Below, piece by piece: positions 11,100 through 24,370 of a DNA stretch of 64,000 bases. The position numbers and the translations under genes were made by a program. Within the stretch, counting starts at the first letter, position 1. Every line of letters begins with the position of its first letter. This DNA is from Thysanoteuthis rhombus (lineage: Eukaryota > Mollusca > Cephalopoda > Oegopsida > Thysanoteuthidae): assembly GCA_963457665.1 (NCBI GenBank), contig OY735212.1, forward strand, positions 15,406,573 through 15,470,572, written 5' to 3'. The notes beneath the pieces are model-generated. The model saw only the letters and a list, made by a program, of their open reading frames with translations. It was not told the DNA's origin and did not search any database.

Positions 11100-11690
11100 A
11101 ACCAACTACTTTTGCTCTCCCTCTCTTTCTATATTTCCCTTCTCTTTGCACTCTCTGTCTCCCCTTCTACCTCTTTCTTTATCACATATGTTTTTCTTAT
11201 CTCCTCTTTCACTCCTTTTCTCTTTCCCCATCCCTCTCTTTGCACTCTCAATCTGTTTACGTTTACCATTTCACAGACTCCCGCACTTTCCTTCCATTTC
11301 TCTCGATGTTTTTCTTATCCATCTTTCTTACGTCTCCCACGATCACCTTTCCTCCTTCTACGTCCCGTCCTCTTTACCCCCCCCTTTTCTTCTGCCTCCT
11401 TGTCAACCTATTTACAGTAACCGTTTCCTTGGTCCCACCCTGCCCTTTTCTATAACAAACCATGTTGTCATCTCTGCAGTAATCTATGAGTAATTTGAAA
11501 GTTTTCATTTCCTTTACCATAAACACTTGACCTTTCTGGCTTTTCCTATTGTCTTCATTCCTCCTCCCCAACGGTTTTTTTCTTTCTCTCTCTATCTCTC
11601 TTTCACAAACTTCTCTCTGTCTCTATCATCCAGTCACCTCTTTCTTTCTCTCTCCTCTTCCCACACACTTGGCACTCTCTCACAGAGACG
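11100..11690. repeat. Pyrimidine-rich low-complexity stretch
   Basis: Strong C/T bias on the plus strand (runs of CTCT, TTCC, CCTCC), giving S/L/F/P-rich open frames in all three plus frames. No gene is supported. Confidence 0.85.
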
Positions 11691-12277
11691 TAGAGATTAG
11701 AACAGTCTCCTCCCAAAAATGAGACTACGTATTGCCGGCAAGGTTAAGGGTTCTCTCCTCCTTCGCTAATCCCCGGTTAGACTTCATCTGACAAAACTTA
11801 GGCTTCGATGTTCACGTGACTTGAAATCCTCCAAAGTAGTTGTGATATTACAAAAACGGTTCTTCTTATGCCTCCTGTGAGTCAGGGTGAAGTCTGGTTT
11901 CGGTTTAACTTTTGGGGTTTGCTGTAAACATCTTGGAATCATTATCCCATGTCACTGTTGTTTTTTGTCTATTTTGGTGGAAGGAGTATCGCCCTTCCCA
12001 ACGTCATAATTAATGGCTTGCAAGGCGCAAAGAGAAAAAACTTCTGGAGTGTTTCTTTATAAGGGTATAATTCTTATTCCAATGAAAAGAAATACATTTG
12101 AAACGAGAGTTTTATTCAGGTGCCAGAAATATTAGGCAGGTTAAGCATGAATTTTTTACATCGTACAGAATAATTCTAGAAATTAATGATTTACTAATGT
12201 TACTTAATTTCTTGAAATTCAATGAAAACTATCCTGAAAATCAGTCCATAGATGCACGTATTTTACACCTTGCGCCG

Positions 12278-12345
12278 AAAAGAGCTAGATCTATGCTCCT
12301 AAAGAGCTAAATCAACAGATCATAATTTGGTATGTCAGCCTGTCG
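12278..12345 (+). repeat. Short dispersed repeat (AGCTAGATCT family, copy 1)
   Basis: AGAGCTAGATCTA, AAAGAGCTAAATC, TATGTCAGCCTGTC and GACGGCC occur in this order. The same order is seen at 19503-19582 and 55785-55862. Confidence 0.6.
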
Positions 12346-12751
12346 GTCAGTTGGACTGTCTGTGACGGCCATCGGTACTGTTAGTTAGTAAGTCAGTTAG
12401 TCAGTGACGGCAGTTGGTAGTAGAGAGTCTGGCTCATCTGGAAAATCAGACCAGGGTGAATATCTGTCTTGAACCCCGAAGTTATAGCAAGCATTATGAG
12501 AATTAGGTAAAAGATTATATTCAAGCTGCTTAGCTGGTGTAGAATGTGGCATAGTCGCAAAGAAGGCTGGAGAGTGGACTGACTGAAGAGTATTGTTGGC
12601 ATTAAATCTATTTTCATACAAGACAAAAAGAATAACACGCGTGAAAGCGTATTCTGTCTGCATCTCTCGTCTTAATTCCTGACCACTGACAATCCTTTCC
12701 TATCTGCTTTTCAATATATTTTCACGGAAAAATAATTTGCAATGCGTATAC

Positions 12752-13190
12752 ATTCATCATCATCATCATCATTATTTCAACGTCCATCGTTGGACATAGA
12801 CCTTCCCCCAGGATTCGCCAAATTCTCTATCATGGGCTCGCGGAGCCAGTACTTCCTGAACTTGTCTAGCTCGTCTCTCCATCTAATATTCTACCGGGCT
12901 CAGTTGCACATGTGGTCTCGGGGGATCCATGTTGTGAGTCGTGATGTCCATTGGTTGTCTGCCATTCTTGCAACATGGCCGGCCCACCGCCATTTGAGAT
13001 TTTTAATGGATTCTATGATGTCTCTGACTCTTGTCTTTTCCCAGATATATTGTGCTTTCTTTTGGTCTCTCTATGTGAGGCCCAGCATTATTCTTTCATG
13101 TGCATGTTGCATGGTTCTCAATTTACGGGTCTGTCTCTACATTATCATCTTACAATTATTCACCAAATGTACGCACGTCCGTATGTTACA
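12752..13190 (-). mobile_element. RTE-type LINE, 5'-truncated 3' end
   Basis: On the minus strand the translation, with breaks, includes RIMLGLT-RDQKKAQYIW, RVRDIIESIKNLKW, AGHVARMADNQWTSRL, TWIPRDH and RWRDELDKFRKYWLR. This is the C-terminal tail that follows the reverse transcriptase domain in RTE-like elements. It ends with AACGTCCATCGTTGGACAT (plus-strand sense) and a (CAT)n 3' tail at 12758-12772. The open frame is broken, so the copy is dead. Confidence 0.85.
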
Positions 13191-13490
13191 GTCTTCTGCA
13201 AAAACCCTTCAATAAAATCCAACAAATTTTTCTGAGTACACCAATGTGACCTCCAGGCAGGTTCTTAGCAAGTCAGTTTTTCTAACCTCCCCTAGATATG
13301 CCGTGGGGGCGTTGATTGATTCACAGTAGAAAATCTATTTTGAAACGGGCACTATTTTGGTGCATTAAACACAAAACATTCGACTGACTCATGGCTCTTC
13401 CAACCACAGTCTAAGACAGGGGAGGCGCTCAGCTCGCTTCTCAGGAGGTTGAGAGTCTAAGTGGGGGACAATGTTAGTTTAGGGAGTGAG

Positions 13491-13596
<106 letters not shown>

Positions 13597-14799
13597 ACTT
13601 TACCCCTCTCTGACAGTTATGGTGCTTACCCCCCCCACACACACACACTATAAGAGTGTAAGAGCTGTGTTTCTTCATTTTTCTTTCGCTGTTAAAAACG
13701 AATTCTGATTAAAAATGGACTCTGTTCTTTCTTTGGGAAAAGATGTATTCACATTAAATGCATGCGAAAATATTAGAAATGGGAACAGTTGATATTTGTA
13801 TGATAATATTAAGAATATTTATTCAAAGAAAATTTTCTTTTCTAATAATCAAACGAATTCAGTCGAATGAAACAACTTATCAACAAAAAGTGAATAAATA
13901 GAACTCTTTGGAGTTGTACATTAGAACGTAACAACTTTATTTACTTTATGTTAATAGTTTGTTTTTTTTGGTTGTTTTAGAAATAAACGACCTTTCCGAA
14001 TGTAAGGTTTAACACCCTCGACCAATCAGTATTAAAAGCAGCGCACAAATGATGAAAAACTAAACTAGATACCTGCCTTGGAGGATAGAATAAATTGATG
14101 TCAACACCTGTTTTTCCTCTAATAAAGTGTATTGTCTCGTGGTCTTCATGGGATGCTAAACACAGTCCTTTTTTCTTTCACACACGTTGCACGATTTTAT
14201 TTTCCAGAGCCAGTCTTTTTGGTTAGCTTCTGTGTTTCAGTCCCATCGGTGGCCATAGGGAGGTCACAATGGTTGCCGACTTTTCTTTTCGGATCAATCA
14301 GATGGAGCTTGATAATTATCCGATGTTGTAGGAGAAAACAAACCAATGCCGTCACTCCAGATCAGTTGTTGATCTGATAAGGGAACGAATAGAATTAAAA
14401 AATAAACCTTTAGGCTGTGAGTCCGGTAATCAAGCCAGAAACTCAACACATTATTTTGCTGCGTGACAATTTTTCTTCACACCAGGGCCGGTCCTCGAGA
14501 CCGGCAACACGGACAGTCGCACAGTGGCGCCAAGTGCTAGCGGCACTTTTTGTGTCTGAGGTAGCAGGTAGGATGAAGACAGACAGAGGATTTCCTAATG
14601 CGAGATCAGATTTTTCTGAAATACTTTCTGTTGTGAATAGGATAGAAATAAGAGATTTTGTCAAAAAAATGCTGGATACAACTCATTCATATATATAAGA
14701 AGATGCGCATCGTCAAAGCAATTCCCAATACCTTCTAAGTTATGTTTAAGAAGCAACTGTCCAGCACGGCACACAACGACCCTGGATAATAAACTAAAA

Positions 14800-15250
14800 A
14801 GCAGGGTTGCCAATTTGGCCATTTTAATGTCATATCTGACGAATTTGGCCTTTCTGAAAATTACTTGGTGCGGACTTTATGGGTTGGCCATTTTGAGTTT
14901 GTTGCAGTAGAAGTTTCAGTATATTTTGATTTTTGGTGTGTTCTTCAGCATTGCAATGTTTCGAACAACCAGTTTAATTTTAATTCTATTTACTTTCAAC
15001 CTGATTTTTCGCCACTTTTTCCAGGCCGTAACCGTAAAGTTGCAATCGAAACTTGAAAATTTAGATGAAGGTAATTAGTAATATGGAAAAAAATGTCAAA
15101 TTAACAATGATTCTTTTTTTGCAATATTTTATCTAATTGAGACGAATATCAAAATAATTGCTTTTATTAAAAAAAAATTGGCATTTGACCGTTTGGGGTC
15201 ATTTTTGAGTGTTTTGGGCCAGAAAAGTCTCCAACTATCTGGCAACCGTG
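14800..15250. mobile_element. Non-autonomous hAT-like element (putative)
   Basis: The ends are imperfect inverted repeats: CAGGGTTGCCA at 14803 and TGGCAACCGTG near 15240, a terminal type common in hAT-derived MITEs. No coding capacity and no clear 8-bp target duplication were seen. Confidence 0.45.
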
Positions 15251-17119
15251 GTACAAAACAACCAAATAACTTTGTACTAACAGTTCTATTTACAGAGAAG
15301 GTAGGCACTGACAAATGACTCAATCTTCTTTCTACGATAATGCTAAAATGGACCCTTACTTTATGTCCGTCAGGTTAGCTAAACCAAACATTTATCTTTT
15401 TGTGTAACCGTATAAAATAAAGTAGACACTGAGCTGAAAGTCATGCCCATAGAGTGCGCTTTCAACTAGTTCGAATCATGTTCTCTTTAATTACATTTTT
15501 CAGTGCGTAAAATCAAGAGGCCCTCTTGAACAAGTGCCAGATCAAATTCTTTTGCAGTTCAGGTCTCGAATTCTTGCCCAAAATAAGCAGACAAGTTTCG
15601 TTATGATAGCCGAGATATTTTATCTGCCACAGACAGAGATAAAAGAAGTCTCCTGGTTTTTAAAGAGAAAACTCCTGTCAGGTTTATTTCTCAAGAAACC
15701 AGCAAACCTTTCCCACAAACAGTCACCATGGGAAGCGTTTTTTTTTTCGAAATATTATTAAATTGTTAACAAACGGGACTTATACAACTAACAATAATTA
15801 AAATACAAAAAAATACACCCTCTTCCAAATTAACCTCATTTCATTCGACAACATTTAGTTATAACGTCATCGAGGAAGAAAAAGATATAAATACATGATA
15901 GTATAAAATACTGTAGGTGGGATTGCAGATTAAGTGATTTCTCTGACTCGAAATTAGTCGCAAAATTCCTACTATGTGGTAATTGTTTCTCAGTACAGAT
16001 AAGCTTGTAGTTTGTTCGTTTTTTTTTTATTAAGTTTCATACAATTTTATCTCTTGAAGTCATGTCTATTTTAATGTTGAGTAAGTATTGTAAATGTAAA
16101 TTGAATACAGAGATGCCCACAGAGGCATCTTTGTTTTATAAATAATATAAAAATTCGCGATTAGCCAATAAATGTACGTTAAAATCTGAAGTCGCGTAAA
16201 AAAATATTTCATCAAAGAATACATATTCCAAGAATTGTATTTATTTTTGACATCATTGGCATTTTCCAGAGGAAAACATTTAAAATAGAGTCTTTAATAA
16301 CTCATGGAAACATCTACATTCTTGGGAATCTATATGCTATCCATAAATCCATCAAAATTAGGCTACAAAAGAAGCTTTTTTTTTTCGAGAAAAAAAACCT
16401 TCGTAGAGAGGGTCTTGTGAAAGACTGATGCTAATTCATAAGTCTGTTGACAAAACAGTGTGGCCAGGAGCGCTGGAACACACAACCAGCAAACAAGTGC
16501 ACAGGCAGAGACATACAAAAAACACACACACGAGCACATGAACACGTACGCACATATGATAAAAATAAGATTAGACTTGAATGAAAATAAGGATAGACTT
16601 CGTCATCTTTGATGGCTACGATCGTTCAATAAACTATAATACATTGAATTTCGCTACAACTTGTTGCCATGGAAACCAGTGAAATTGGTTTCATTTAACG
16701 TTGTTTCCGTCGAAGTCGTGGTTTTCAAGAAGCTCACCACGATCTCCTTGGGGTAGTACATGTATTCCAATTGTTATTTGCGTGCTTGTCTGCAAAAGAC
16801 ACGCGGTAAGAAATAGAACGTAACAACCATGATGGACGACAGAGACGATAAATAAAAAGAAAGGAAATGGAAGAGAAAGGAGGAAACATTTGTTTACTCT
16901 TGGAGCTCTCATCAAAAAGAAGGTAAAAAAAGAGATCGAGTAAATGGCCCAAATATCCTGCCGCTCTGTCTGGGCCTTACAAATTAAGGAAGAAGAAAAA
17001 ATAGAAAGGGATTAAATGGGACCGGAATAAGGTTAACAAGTATGTAGTGCCCCTACGCTGGCTACGACTACTGTTGTCCCTGCTTGGAACATTTGTATAT
17101 AGTCAGGCCGTTAGTAATA

Positions 17120-17345
17120 CGTGAAATAGACTCAGGGGCGAGGAGCATCAAAAGTGACGTCACTCACTTAACTCGGTGCTATTTTACCAAAAGTTGTTGG
17201 GAGAGATGAAGTCATGCATTTCTCAAGGGCATTTGCACGAAGTGAACAAAAAATGTCTCAGTCGGAGTTTGAACTCGGCTCGCCAAGTCCATTTTGCTGT
17301 TACTCGCTCGACGTGTACTTGGGTTGGCCCGCGGGCCGTAGTGCC
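17120..17345 (-). mobile_element. tRNA-derived SINE
   Basis: On the minus strand the B box GAGTTCAAACTCCGACTGAGA is preceded by GGACTTGGCGAGCC. A body and a tail containing AGTGACGTCAC follow. It matches 40170-40320 closely. Confidence 0.6.
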
Positions 17346-17682
17346 GACCCCCGATTAAATACATATCAGAATCAAGAAAAGATTTAAACATGAATGAAAA
17401 CATAGATTCAGGAAAGGTTTTCTTTGTCAGCTAATTGATATGAACCATATTTTTTTTTTACAAATTTTGGGGCTTCTAAACTCTAGGGGCCCCGGGGAAC
17501 TGCACAGTGTGTATGTGTGATAAGACAGCTTTGGTACAAGCGGGTCATAGACTTCAGTTACACAGAACGTACCTGTCGTATGATAATTGGAAAAGAGATT
17601 TTCAAATCCAAATAATGTTACTCGTCCTCTGAGATACTGCAAAGTTCAAAACTCTTGCGTAGTACCTACACACTTTTAAGTT

Positions 17683-17793
17683 ATCCTCCTCCTCCTTCTC
17701 CTCTTCCTCCTCCTTCTCCTCTTCCTCCTCCTTCTCCTCCTCCTTCTCCTCCTCCTCCTCCTCCTCCTCCTCATCATCATCATCATCATCATC
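17683..17793. repeat. (CTC/CTT)n with (CAT)n microsatellite
   Basis: About 90 nt of CCT/TCT triplets, then (CAT)n that forms the 3' tail of the adjoining reversed RTE fragment. The D/E-rich minus-strand frame is an artefact. Confidence 0.97.
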
Positions 17794-18040
17794 AGTCATT
17801 TAACGTCCATTGTTGGATATAAACCTTCCCCAGGATTTGCCACACCTCTCTATCGTGGCTGTCACGGAGCCAATACTTTCTGAATTTGTCTGGTTCGTCT
17901 CCTCATCTTGTATTCTGCTACAGTTGCGCTTGTGATCTCTGGGGATCCATGTTGTGATTCGTGATGTCCAGCGATTGTCTGCCATTCTTGCAACATAGCC
18001 AGCCCATCTCTATTTGAGTTTTCCAATGGATTTTATGAAA
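17772..18040 (-). mobile_element. RTE-type LINE 3' end
   Basis: Same family as 12752-13190. On the minus strand it carries GYVARMADNRW, TSRITTWIPRDH and FRKYWL-type sequence, then the ATCCAACAATGGACGTTAAA end and (GAT)n. It is broken and 5' truncated. Confidence 0.85.
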
Positions 18041-18084
18041 CATATGACTATTGTAATACAGAATCTGAATACTCATGTTTCGAG

Positions 18085-18260
18085 ATTAGCTTTTTCACTA
18101 TAATTAATTTATTACTAGTTTTATTCCACCTCAATATCGTCGCTTTTTGGGTGAAGGGTTTCCATCTTTTATCACAAGTTTTACTCTAGTTTATCACTGT
18201 TGCTTTTTCGATTTAGTATTTTTACTCATATTATTTTATTGCCAATCAACCCAGAGTGTC
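18085..18260 (+). repeat. Dispersed copy of the ~80-bp tandem family
   Basis: Blocks TTATTACTAGTTTTATTCCA and TATCACTGTTGCTTTTT match the tandem array at 60445-60815. A minus-strand version lies at 48745-48870. Confidence 0.5.
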
Positions 18261-19502
18261 GTGATAAGAAGCAACAATAATAAGATGGAGTCAAATAATG
18301 ATCTTATTTCAACAGTTAATTTTTTCTCTTTTTGTAGGCTCATAATCATGTTCAGTGGCTGTTTGCATTTATAAACAGCCTTCATTTTGATCTTTTGGAG
18401 ATTTAAATTCAGCAGTGAATATAAATTACTGCCAGATGGCAAATTATCGTTAATATGCACCATTTCTTTTTTTTATTATTAAATGAGTCAACCGGAATAT
18501 ATTTTACCATTTTAGGAACTGTATTTTTCTTAAGTCATTAAGAAGTTGGAACAGGTTACAAAAATAACAAGAAACGGAGAAAAAGTCGAGTCCTCATTTA
18601 ATCTTTAATCGTTTTTGGTTTGACTCTTTTGACTATTCATGAAGGCAATATCAAAAACTTTTAAAAGAAACTGCCAATGTCTACTTAGGTTCCTTCTGTT
18701 TTTTGGTAGTTCTTAATGGATGGATGGATGGATTAATTCAAAAATAGTAGAATATATACTTTGGCAGAGAGCGTAATCTTGGCTTCCTGCAATTCTGGGA
18801 TGAAGTAAAGTTCGTGTTCATTTCGTTCTAATCCCCTTGGGAAATGTATGAATCACTGTTTCCCCAAGCTATGATCAAAATAGCGTAGGTTGAAGTGACG
18901 TCAGTCACTTCGGGTGCTAGTCACCTTTAAATCCAGTTCACGTATCACAAAGGGGCCAAGTAAGTAGTAATTGGATTTGTGGAGCCCAAGCAGATAAAAG
19001 CAGATAAAACTGAAGCCATAGCCAGTGTAAGTACACCAACTACTTATGTTTACTTCCATGAATGCGTGTGAACGATTTTGTAAGTACATCTCAAGTTTGC
19101 TTTCGTCATATTAAGACTAAACCTGGGTCTGATTTGCCCCTCACATCAGATCTTTTCTCAGGGAACATGGTTGCTGGCCTTAAAAATCCTGACCCTGTTA
19201 CCAACAGATAAAGAGCGCTGCTATCAAAGCCCCGTTTCATTATAAAAGCGTGAGAACAAAGCAAAGGCAATGAAATTCCACTTATCATAATAAGACCAGT
19301 GGCTTCTCGGAACACGCCTGAAAGTCAGACCATAGATGCTTTAGTTCAATCTCATGAATTCCTTTAAAACTCCTTTGCTTAAAATCCCTTCCCTCTAAAA
19401 GCCCATCCCTTTCAAAGCAAATTCCTTTAAAAGCCCATTTCTTCAAAAGTTCGTTCTAGTATACCAGTAAGTCATTCAGTGACTTATTGGAGCTAAATAC
19501 AA

Positions 19503-19582
19503 CAAAAAAAGGAGCTAGATCTAGCTAAAGAGAGCTAAATCGGCAAATTTAGTCTTAGTCTTAGGCAGTGACTGTCATACGT
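19503..19582 (+). repeat. Short dispersed repeat (AGCTAGATCT family, copy 2)
   Basis: GGAGCTAGATCTAGC, AGAGAGCTAAATCGG and GCAGTGACTGTCATACG are co-linear with 12278-12345. Confidence 0.6.
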
Positions 19583-19619
19583 ACTGGATGTACCTAAAAA
19601 TATTCAACCTCGTCCACTA

Positions 19620-20060
19620 AAGAAATTAGGAGTCTGCCCCCTAACGATCTAGCCATTTTGGATATCTCGAGAGCCGGTTGTGTGGCCTTGATGTAACGTG
19701 GCAACCAACCAGAGGGAACCTCACTGCACATGCTAGAGTAAAAACTTTCCCGTGGAGTTATGCAGTCGGCAGTCAGTCGCCATCAGATGTGGCTCCCTGC
19801 AACTTCTGAAATTTCGACTTTGAAAGGAAGAATATTTCAGGCCGTGGACGAGATTAAGAGAATTGCAATGAAGTAGCCGATGGCAATCTCGAAAGAGAAC
19901 ATTATCAACTGTTTTGAGAAGTGAAAGCGACACTAGGATGGATATTTGGGGTCCCAAAGTGCTCACTTTGAAAAAGAAAGAGGTACAATTTAACTAGGCA
20001 GGCTATTTTTTCGTTAATATTAAATGGTTGAATACTTCCCGGGCAGACCTAATATAAATC
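19620..20060 (+). repeat. Dispersed repeat, unclassified (copy 1)
   Basis: Co-linear with 49015-49510: GCCATTTTGGATATC, CTTGATGTAACGTGGCAAC, GGCAATCTCGAAAGA and GAATACTT(C)CCGGGCAGAC, at similar spacing. The last block also occurs at 2362. Confidence 0.65.
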
Positions 20061-20488
20061 TTGCATATATGAATCTTGATGGCAACAAGGATGGAAGTAG
20101 CAAGGATGCTCTCAATCCAGCCTCACAATGGGGTCAGCGGGAAGTGAGAAAACATTGTTTTAGGAATATCAAGGGAGAGGACTCCTCCTCATTTTCCTCT
20201 TGTTTTTTCTTCTCTCCTTATATGTGTATTCGACGGATATATTTTAAAATATCCGTACCTGCGCATGTACCACAGGTAATCATCAAAAACTTTATCTAAA
20301 ATCATCTTTGAAAAATAGATCTTTCATCTAAAACTATCTGAAATAAAATATCGGCACAAGATTAGCGCATTATCGGTCCAAAGTGGCCATGGAGACCCCC
20401 AAAAAGACCCCTAAAAGCACTTGATGAAACGTTTTTAGGTGGTGCCTAGTGGTGTACTTACACATATTTTCAAGATTGTAAAATGTGA

Positions 20489-20506
20489 CACACACACACA
20501 CACACA
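20489..20506. repeat. (CA)n microsatellite
   Basis: Short CA array. Confidence 0.95.
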
Positions 20507-22476
20507 AACGAGTAAAGAGAGAAGAATCTATTGGCTACTCGGCTGTTTTGGTGGTTGAGAAATTCGTGGGGCTACAGTGATTCTTCCGTTTTTTAATGAC
20601 AATTTAGTGTGCTCCTATCACACTCTCAGGATTATAACTCATGGGTGTGTACCAAATTTCTGGGTCAATCGAGGAGGTCTGTTGTATACACAATTCAGAA
20701 GAACACACCGACTCTCTGAGTGACTCTGACTCCGGCTCTCTGTCTCTCAGTCTCAGTCTCTGTCTCTCTCTTTCAATCTTTTAAGTATGGAGAACAGATT
20801 AGCAAGTGATACAGACGAAACCACGTGTTGACGAAAGCACCACGTAGTCGTTACATTTCAGTATTAGTTACGTTAAGTGTCACTCAAGTTTTCCGTATCT
20901 GTTTATTTATATAATTCACTTGTGCACCTATCTATGCATGCAATCATTCATTCATTTGTTCATTCATTTGTTTCCCGTCACGCCAAAAGAAACCAATGTT
21001 AAAATCAAGTGGAACTGCAGCGATTTGATCTCCGAAGTGAATCCTAGTCGCCCGACGACTTGCCAATAGGCCAGGGAGACAATGTGGGGAAAGTGGACCA
21101 TTACATTGGAACGGCTAACGGACGAGGCGGACAGAATTGGAAAAAAAAAAACAAGAAAACTATCGTCATTTTTTACCTGGCGGAGACTCTAGTTATTCAT
21201 AAATTTCCTACAGGGAAGAAAGCCAAAGAGGTAGATTCCAAGTCAATGGAGGTTGTTCTTCATAATCGTGATAATTCATTGATTGTAATTCGGTATAAAC
21301 ATTTTTAACAAAAACACTTTTTCATGTGCCGTATGTACGCAAAAAAAACAATAGGGATTCCACAGAGACTAAGTAGCATTGCTGGGAGGCAGACATTCGT
21401 CACGGAAGACAAAATGAAGACAAGACGCGATCTATAAAAGGAGGACGTTATGTAACTGACATTGTTCGGTGAATAGGTGAAATAGCAAAAACAATAACTC
21501 CCTTTGGTGCTGAACATGTTAATAAGATGACAAATAATAGTTTCATGAATTTGACGAATTAATAATTTGACAACAAAAAATTACGATCATGTTGTCATCT
21601 TTAGATGCGCTGACTGGCATACCGAAACGTGTTTACGTCCTCTGCCCACAATTGTCAATTTAGGTGTTTTTATCTAAATTTACACGTTTTTTGGTTACGT
21701 CAAAATCTCAGAAATTGATATTTAGATGATTTTGTTAGAATAGATAATATTTTTTTTTTTTTGCTTACCCTATGGAGAAACCACAGTTGAAACAAAATAG
21801 CTGGGTAAAGAATTATCAGTGACCCAAGGAAAAAGTCACAGTCTTTGAAGTTGTGTCATTAAATAATTTATAACGAAATCAACTGAGGAAAATATCTGTA
21901 TTTGGTGGAATTGAAAACAATGCTTCATTATATATTGCTGGAATCTGAAAAAATTATTATTGCATCATGCTATTGCAAGCAACTGACGCGTTTGAATGAC
22001 GCATCAGAATAGAAAAGACCAAGGAAGAGAACTTTTTTTTCTTCAGGTTCCATATCTTTTGACGAAGAATGACACAGTGGTTATCTACTGTGTCGGACAA
22101 TGGAATGATACTTGATAGGGTCCTTATCCTTTCTATGTTGGCTGTTCACCACGCTCTTGATGCATCAGTGTTCCCTTGTGCACGCCACTCACGTTTTGCT
22201 GGGACGCCTTCGAAATCGAGATCATCTGTCTCCTCCACAGTCCCAGACTTCTAGTTGGGGCCTACGATTGTTTCAACACTGTGGCTCTTTAGGCATTGGA
22301 GGGATGATAGACCTTACCATGCCAAGCTGGACCTTATCGTCTTGTCAGGAAGGGGGAATCGCTGTATAGCAGAGCTTACATATTAGAAAATGGGTGATTT
22401 TTTTTAATTAATGAAAAAGTTGCAATGCATTTTGAGGGAAGGTGAAACGAAAAAAATCACAAAAGAATCTACTTAC

Positions 22477-22560
22477 CCAAGTACATATTATCAAGTGCAA
22501 CAGTTCCTTCCTTAGTGTATTCCATCTCTCGAGTGTTAAGGTTGACGTTATAGATTTGTC
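22477..22560 (-). CDS. Integrin alpha exon C (loop between blades 3 and 4)
   Basis: An 84-nt exon with acceptor CTTTTTCAG and donor GTAAGT. The leading GA completes the Gly codon from exon B. The peptide is GQIYNVNLNTREMEY followed by TKEGTVALDNMYL, then a final G shared with exon D (YLG-Y). GQIY continues the last strand of blade 3, and DNMYLGYS enters blade 4. Both boundaries are phase 1 and the length is 28 codons, so skipping this exon keeps the frame. The III-IV loop lies on the ligand-binding face, and it is alternatively spliced in Drosophila alphaPS2 and in vertebrate alpha6 and alpha7 (X1/X2). No second version of this exon was found by eye. Confidence 0.95.
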
Positions 22561-23911
22561 CTGAAAAAGAAACACAGAAAATATTTTAAAGCATTATCAA
22601 TACATCCATGCCATCAAAAATGACGGAAGCATTTGAATAATTTTGCATTTACATTTCACTTGAGAGACATCAAAAACATCATATTACTCTGAGTTTTCTT
22701 GGTCATGTTCAACCGAATTGAACCTGGATTTCATAAGCATTTTCAAAAAGCAAATAAAAAGGGAGTCTACTCTCTAATTAGCATTTGATAGTTATCCTCC
22801 TTGACAAAAATATCGAACTACACATGGCATATTAGATAAGCTGCAGAACTGGGGTGAACAAGACAATCTCAACAATGTCATCATTGCAGTGGTGAATTTA
22901 TTCCCAACCAGTGGCCTTGAGCCAAACTAATGTAGGCTATCCAAATACTTGATTTTTTGGTTATATCTAAAATTTCCAACAAGCGTTATTGTGAGGCAGC
23001 GTAAATTAAACTGGCAGCTTGTAGGGTTTTTTTTCCTTTTGTTTTATCTTGCTTTGAGATGTTTTATCAATTTGCGTCTCGTCAACATCATGCGTCGTTC
23101 TTATAATGACAAACATTATTGAAAAATGATACTTGTACTTGTCAGTCAAAAACGTGACAAACTCGAGAATCTTCTGTTTATTTGGACATCGGTTCCAAAT
23201 GAGAAGTCGTCAGCTAAATAGTGATAAACATCTTCAAGAACAGTTTTCAGTTTTCTTTTGGGGGGTCGAGATAGAATCAGGACAAATTATTTGGGTAGGT
23301 TCTTAGTGTCTACGAGTGTCATGTCCACAGTTTCAATCAATTGCAGATTGAAGAATATTTGTGGTCGGAGCTATGGAGACGGTTCCGAAGAGCCGTAGAA
23401 GGAAGTTGGGGGAACTGGTAATCCGAGGAAGAACCAAAACTATACGAACAACAGCACCTCTAAAAAAATCAGCTTGAGAACTGCAGGGAGTCCATGTATA
23501 TTGGAGAGACTTGCGATCACTTGAGAGAGCCACCAGTCGAATTGGTGGAAGAACTCAACAAGACTGGCTGCTTCAGAATCAAACTCTACTCTGCCTTAAG
23601 TTTAGATATGAATATGAGGTCGGGCAAAAAAAGATGCCTAAAAAAGCATTGTTAGAACAAAAAAAAAATCCGAGACGAACCCGTGACCAGAAGGAACAAA
23701 TTCTCTGAGTATGTCATAAAAATTCCAATTTCCCTTTCTTATTTTCTCTTCCTGGTCGCAAGTTGACACCACATGACGTCATAGCATTATACTTTTCTCC
23801 CCTCTCAATACGCTGCTGACTAACTGCGATAATAAAATCAACTTTCTAGGAGTTTAACAATGATGTTAAAAAATGGTTTCGCTCTATCAACTGAGAAAAT
23901 AAGGCTTTGTT

Positions 23912-23918
<7 letters not shown>

Positions 23919-23978
<60 letters not shown>
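23919..23978. repeat. (TA)n microsatellite
   Basis: Uninterrupted TA array of about 60 nt. Confidence 0.99.
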
Positions 23979-23982
<4 letters not shown>

Positions 23983-24231
23983 AAAGAAGAAGAAATAGGC
24001 AGATCAGTTATGGTTGAGGCTAACGTTGATTGCTTGTCTAAATTTTGATGTCACTTCACCCACGTCGTACATAAGCCAAAAAACTGATATAAAATATTCC
24101 TAAAAGGGAGAAAACTCTTGATGTAAAGATATTTAGTCATTTCAATTGAAATCTAGTCTCAACTATTTGTTTTTAACCTCTTTTCTGTAGAATAATGAAA
24201 AAAATATCGCTTAATCGTCAACAAATCGCTA

Positions 24232-24370
24232 GATCCGCCCCAAATCTGATCACTTCTTCAGTGGCCCATGACTCAACCATCTACAAAGGTTTTACTGAAA
24301 TTAATTGAGAAATTTTGGAGATTTTTGTGTTTAGACAGGAAGACTAGCACTGGTGTAAGCATTATCTCGC
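24232..24370 (+). repeat. Dispersed repeat (GATCCGCCCCAAAT family, copy 1)
   Basis: GATCCGCCCCAAAT, ATCAC.TCTTC, CATGACTC and AATTGAGAAATTT line up with 55640-55760. Confidence 0.55.

Noticed and set aside
10784..11493. Longest open frame in the window (223 codons) and overlapping frames
   Set aside because: It runs from a dispersed repeat into a pyrimidine-rich stretch that is open in all three plus frames. Composition explains it.
17602..17799. Asp/Glu-rich acidic peptide on the minus strand
   Set aside because: It is the translation of (CTC/CTT)n and (CAT)n repeats.
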